From contig VYZB01000024.1 in assembly GCA_013397455.1 (NCBI GenBank), positions 2,818,726 to 2,882,725 on the forward strand: a stretch of 64,000 nucleotides of DNA. The letters are read 5' to 3'. Positions 63,601-64,000 of the stretch are shown piece by piece. A program made the translations under genes and the position numbers. Numbering within the stretch: the first letter of the stretch is position 1; each line of letters begins with the position of its first letter. The notes beneath the pieces were generated by a model that worked only from the letters and a program-made list of their open reading frames with translations, was not told the DNA's origin and did no database searches. This stretch comes from Crotophaga sulcirostris (lineage: Eukaryota > Chordata > Aves > Cuculiformes > Crotophagidae).

Positions 63601-64000
63601 TTTTCCCTGTTCTGATTTTCTCTAGAAAATCCATTTTCATAATAAACAAATCAGTTTTGTTTTAAATAAGGTACCATTGGTTAATTGAATTCCTTTTTCT
63701 TTCCCAATGTATTCTGAGGCTGTGCAGATTGCCAAAATGAGCAATCTCTGTTTTCATTTATTTTAATATCTGTACAAACCTTCCTATAGATGCCTTGCTT
63801 TGTCAGCTACATTGTGAATCTTTGTAATCTCATGTGAAATATTTCTTTGGTTTTGAAACATCCTCTGAATGCCTCATTTTTTTTTCTCATTCACTTATAA
63901 TTTCTGTGGCTAAAACATTTTTGATTGCTGCCTCAGTTTTCTTGGACTTTGTTAGTTTTTATCTGCAAGATTTAGCTTAGTTTGACCTGTGGTAGTTCTT
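60639..64000 (+). other. Partial intron downstream of exon c
   Basis: The intron begins 'gtaagt' and runs off the window, so it is at least 3.36 kb long. I looked for an acceptor followed by the expected middle-domain continuation and did not find one. Apart from a probable ancient CR1-like remnant near 63325-63760, the stretch is AT-rich unique sequence with short chance open frames. Confidence 0.75.
63325..63760 (-). repeat. Probable ancient CR1-like LINE remnant
   Basis: Read on the plus strand, the order of weak matches resembles the complement of the coding 3' part of old reptile/bird CR1 elements. The matches are 'agcagcaaatttcattagtg' at 63331, 'aagatcattaattgaaatat' near 63370, a section with 'ggaggatctccaatagtacc' at about 63422, then 'tccaaatttaactcatagtt' near 63540. 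It is heavily diverged and has no open frame. The assignment comes from memory of the repeat and could be wrong. Confidence 0.4.

Noticed and set aside
1..64000. CRISPR arrays, bacterial operons, tRNA or rRNA genes
   Set aside because: No regularly spaced direct repeats, cloverleaf-like boxes or ribosomal words were noticed, and the content is plainly vertebrate; small RNAs cannot be excluded by eye.

Overview
The window reads as vertebrate nuclear DNA, almost certainly avian. It is AT-rich and intron-dominated, with no prokaryotic gene density, operons or phage-like blocks. Its recognisable interspersed repeats are 5'-truncated CR1 LINE copies with the CR1-type 3' end, the dominant transposable elements of birds. 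The CR1 variant at 229-690 resembles copies I associate with songbirds and their relatives, but I cannot fix the species.

Only one protein-coding gene can be supported: a plus-strand acyl-CoA dehydrogenase, seen as three internal exons at 14905-15025, 53272-53401 and 60532-60638. They join in frame (phase 0 in, phase 1, phase 2, phase 1 out) into 119 contiguous codons covering most of the N-terminal helical domain and the start of the middle beta domain, including the family signature ending GSD. The wording of the protein best fits the branch called 'probable acyl-CoA dehydrogenase 6' (acdh-6-like), rather than ACADM, ACADS, ACADL, ACADVL, IVD or GCDH. That assignment is from memory. The first coding exon and every exon after position 60638 are not identifiable here.

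Layout: 1-870 is a GC- and CpG-rich island interrupted by a CR1 insertion, and is a plausible promoter region for this gene or a neighbour. 871-14904 is non-coding as far as I can see, with one CR1 3' end at about 7385-7452. 15026-53271 is a 38.2-kb intron holding two minus-strand CR1 fragments, one LTR-like avian repeat, short simple repeats and several chance-length open frames. 53402-60531 is a 7.1-kb intron. 60639-64000 is the start of another intron, with a probable old CR1-like remnant near its end.

I found no convincing RNA gene, CRISPR array, complete mobile element or novel multi-gene system. The most useful points are the exon chain and its unusual signature residues, the very long intron inside a compact enzyme domain, the CR1 inside the CpG island, and a few open minus-strand segments worth a homology search.
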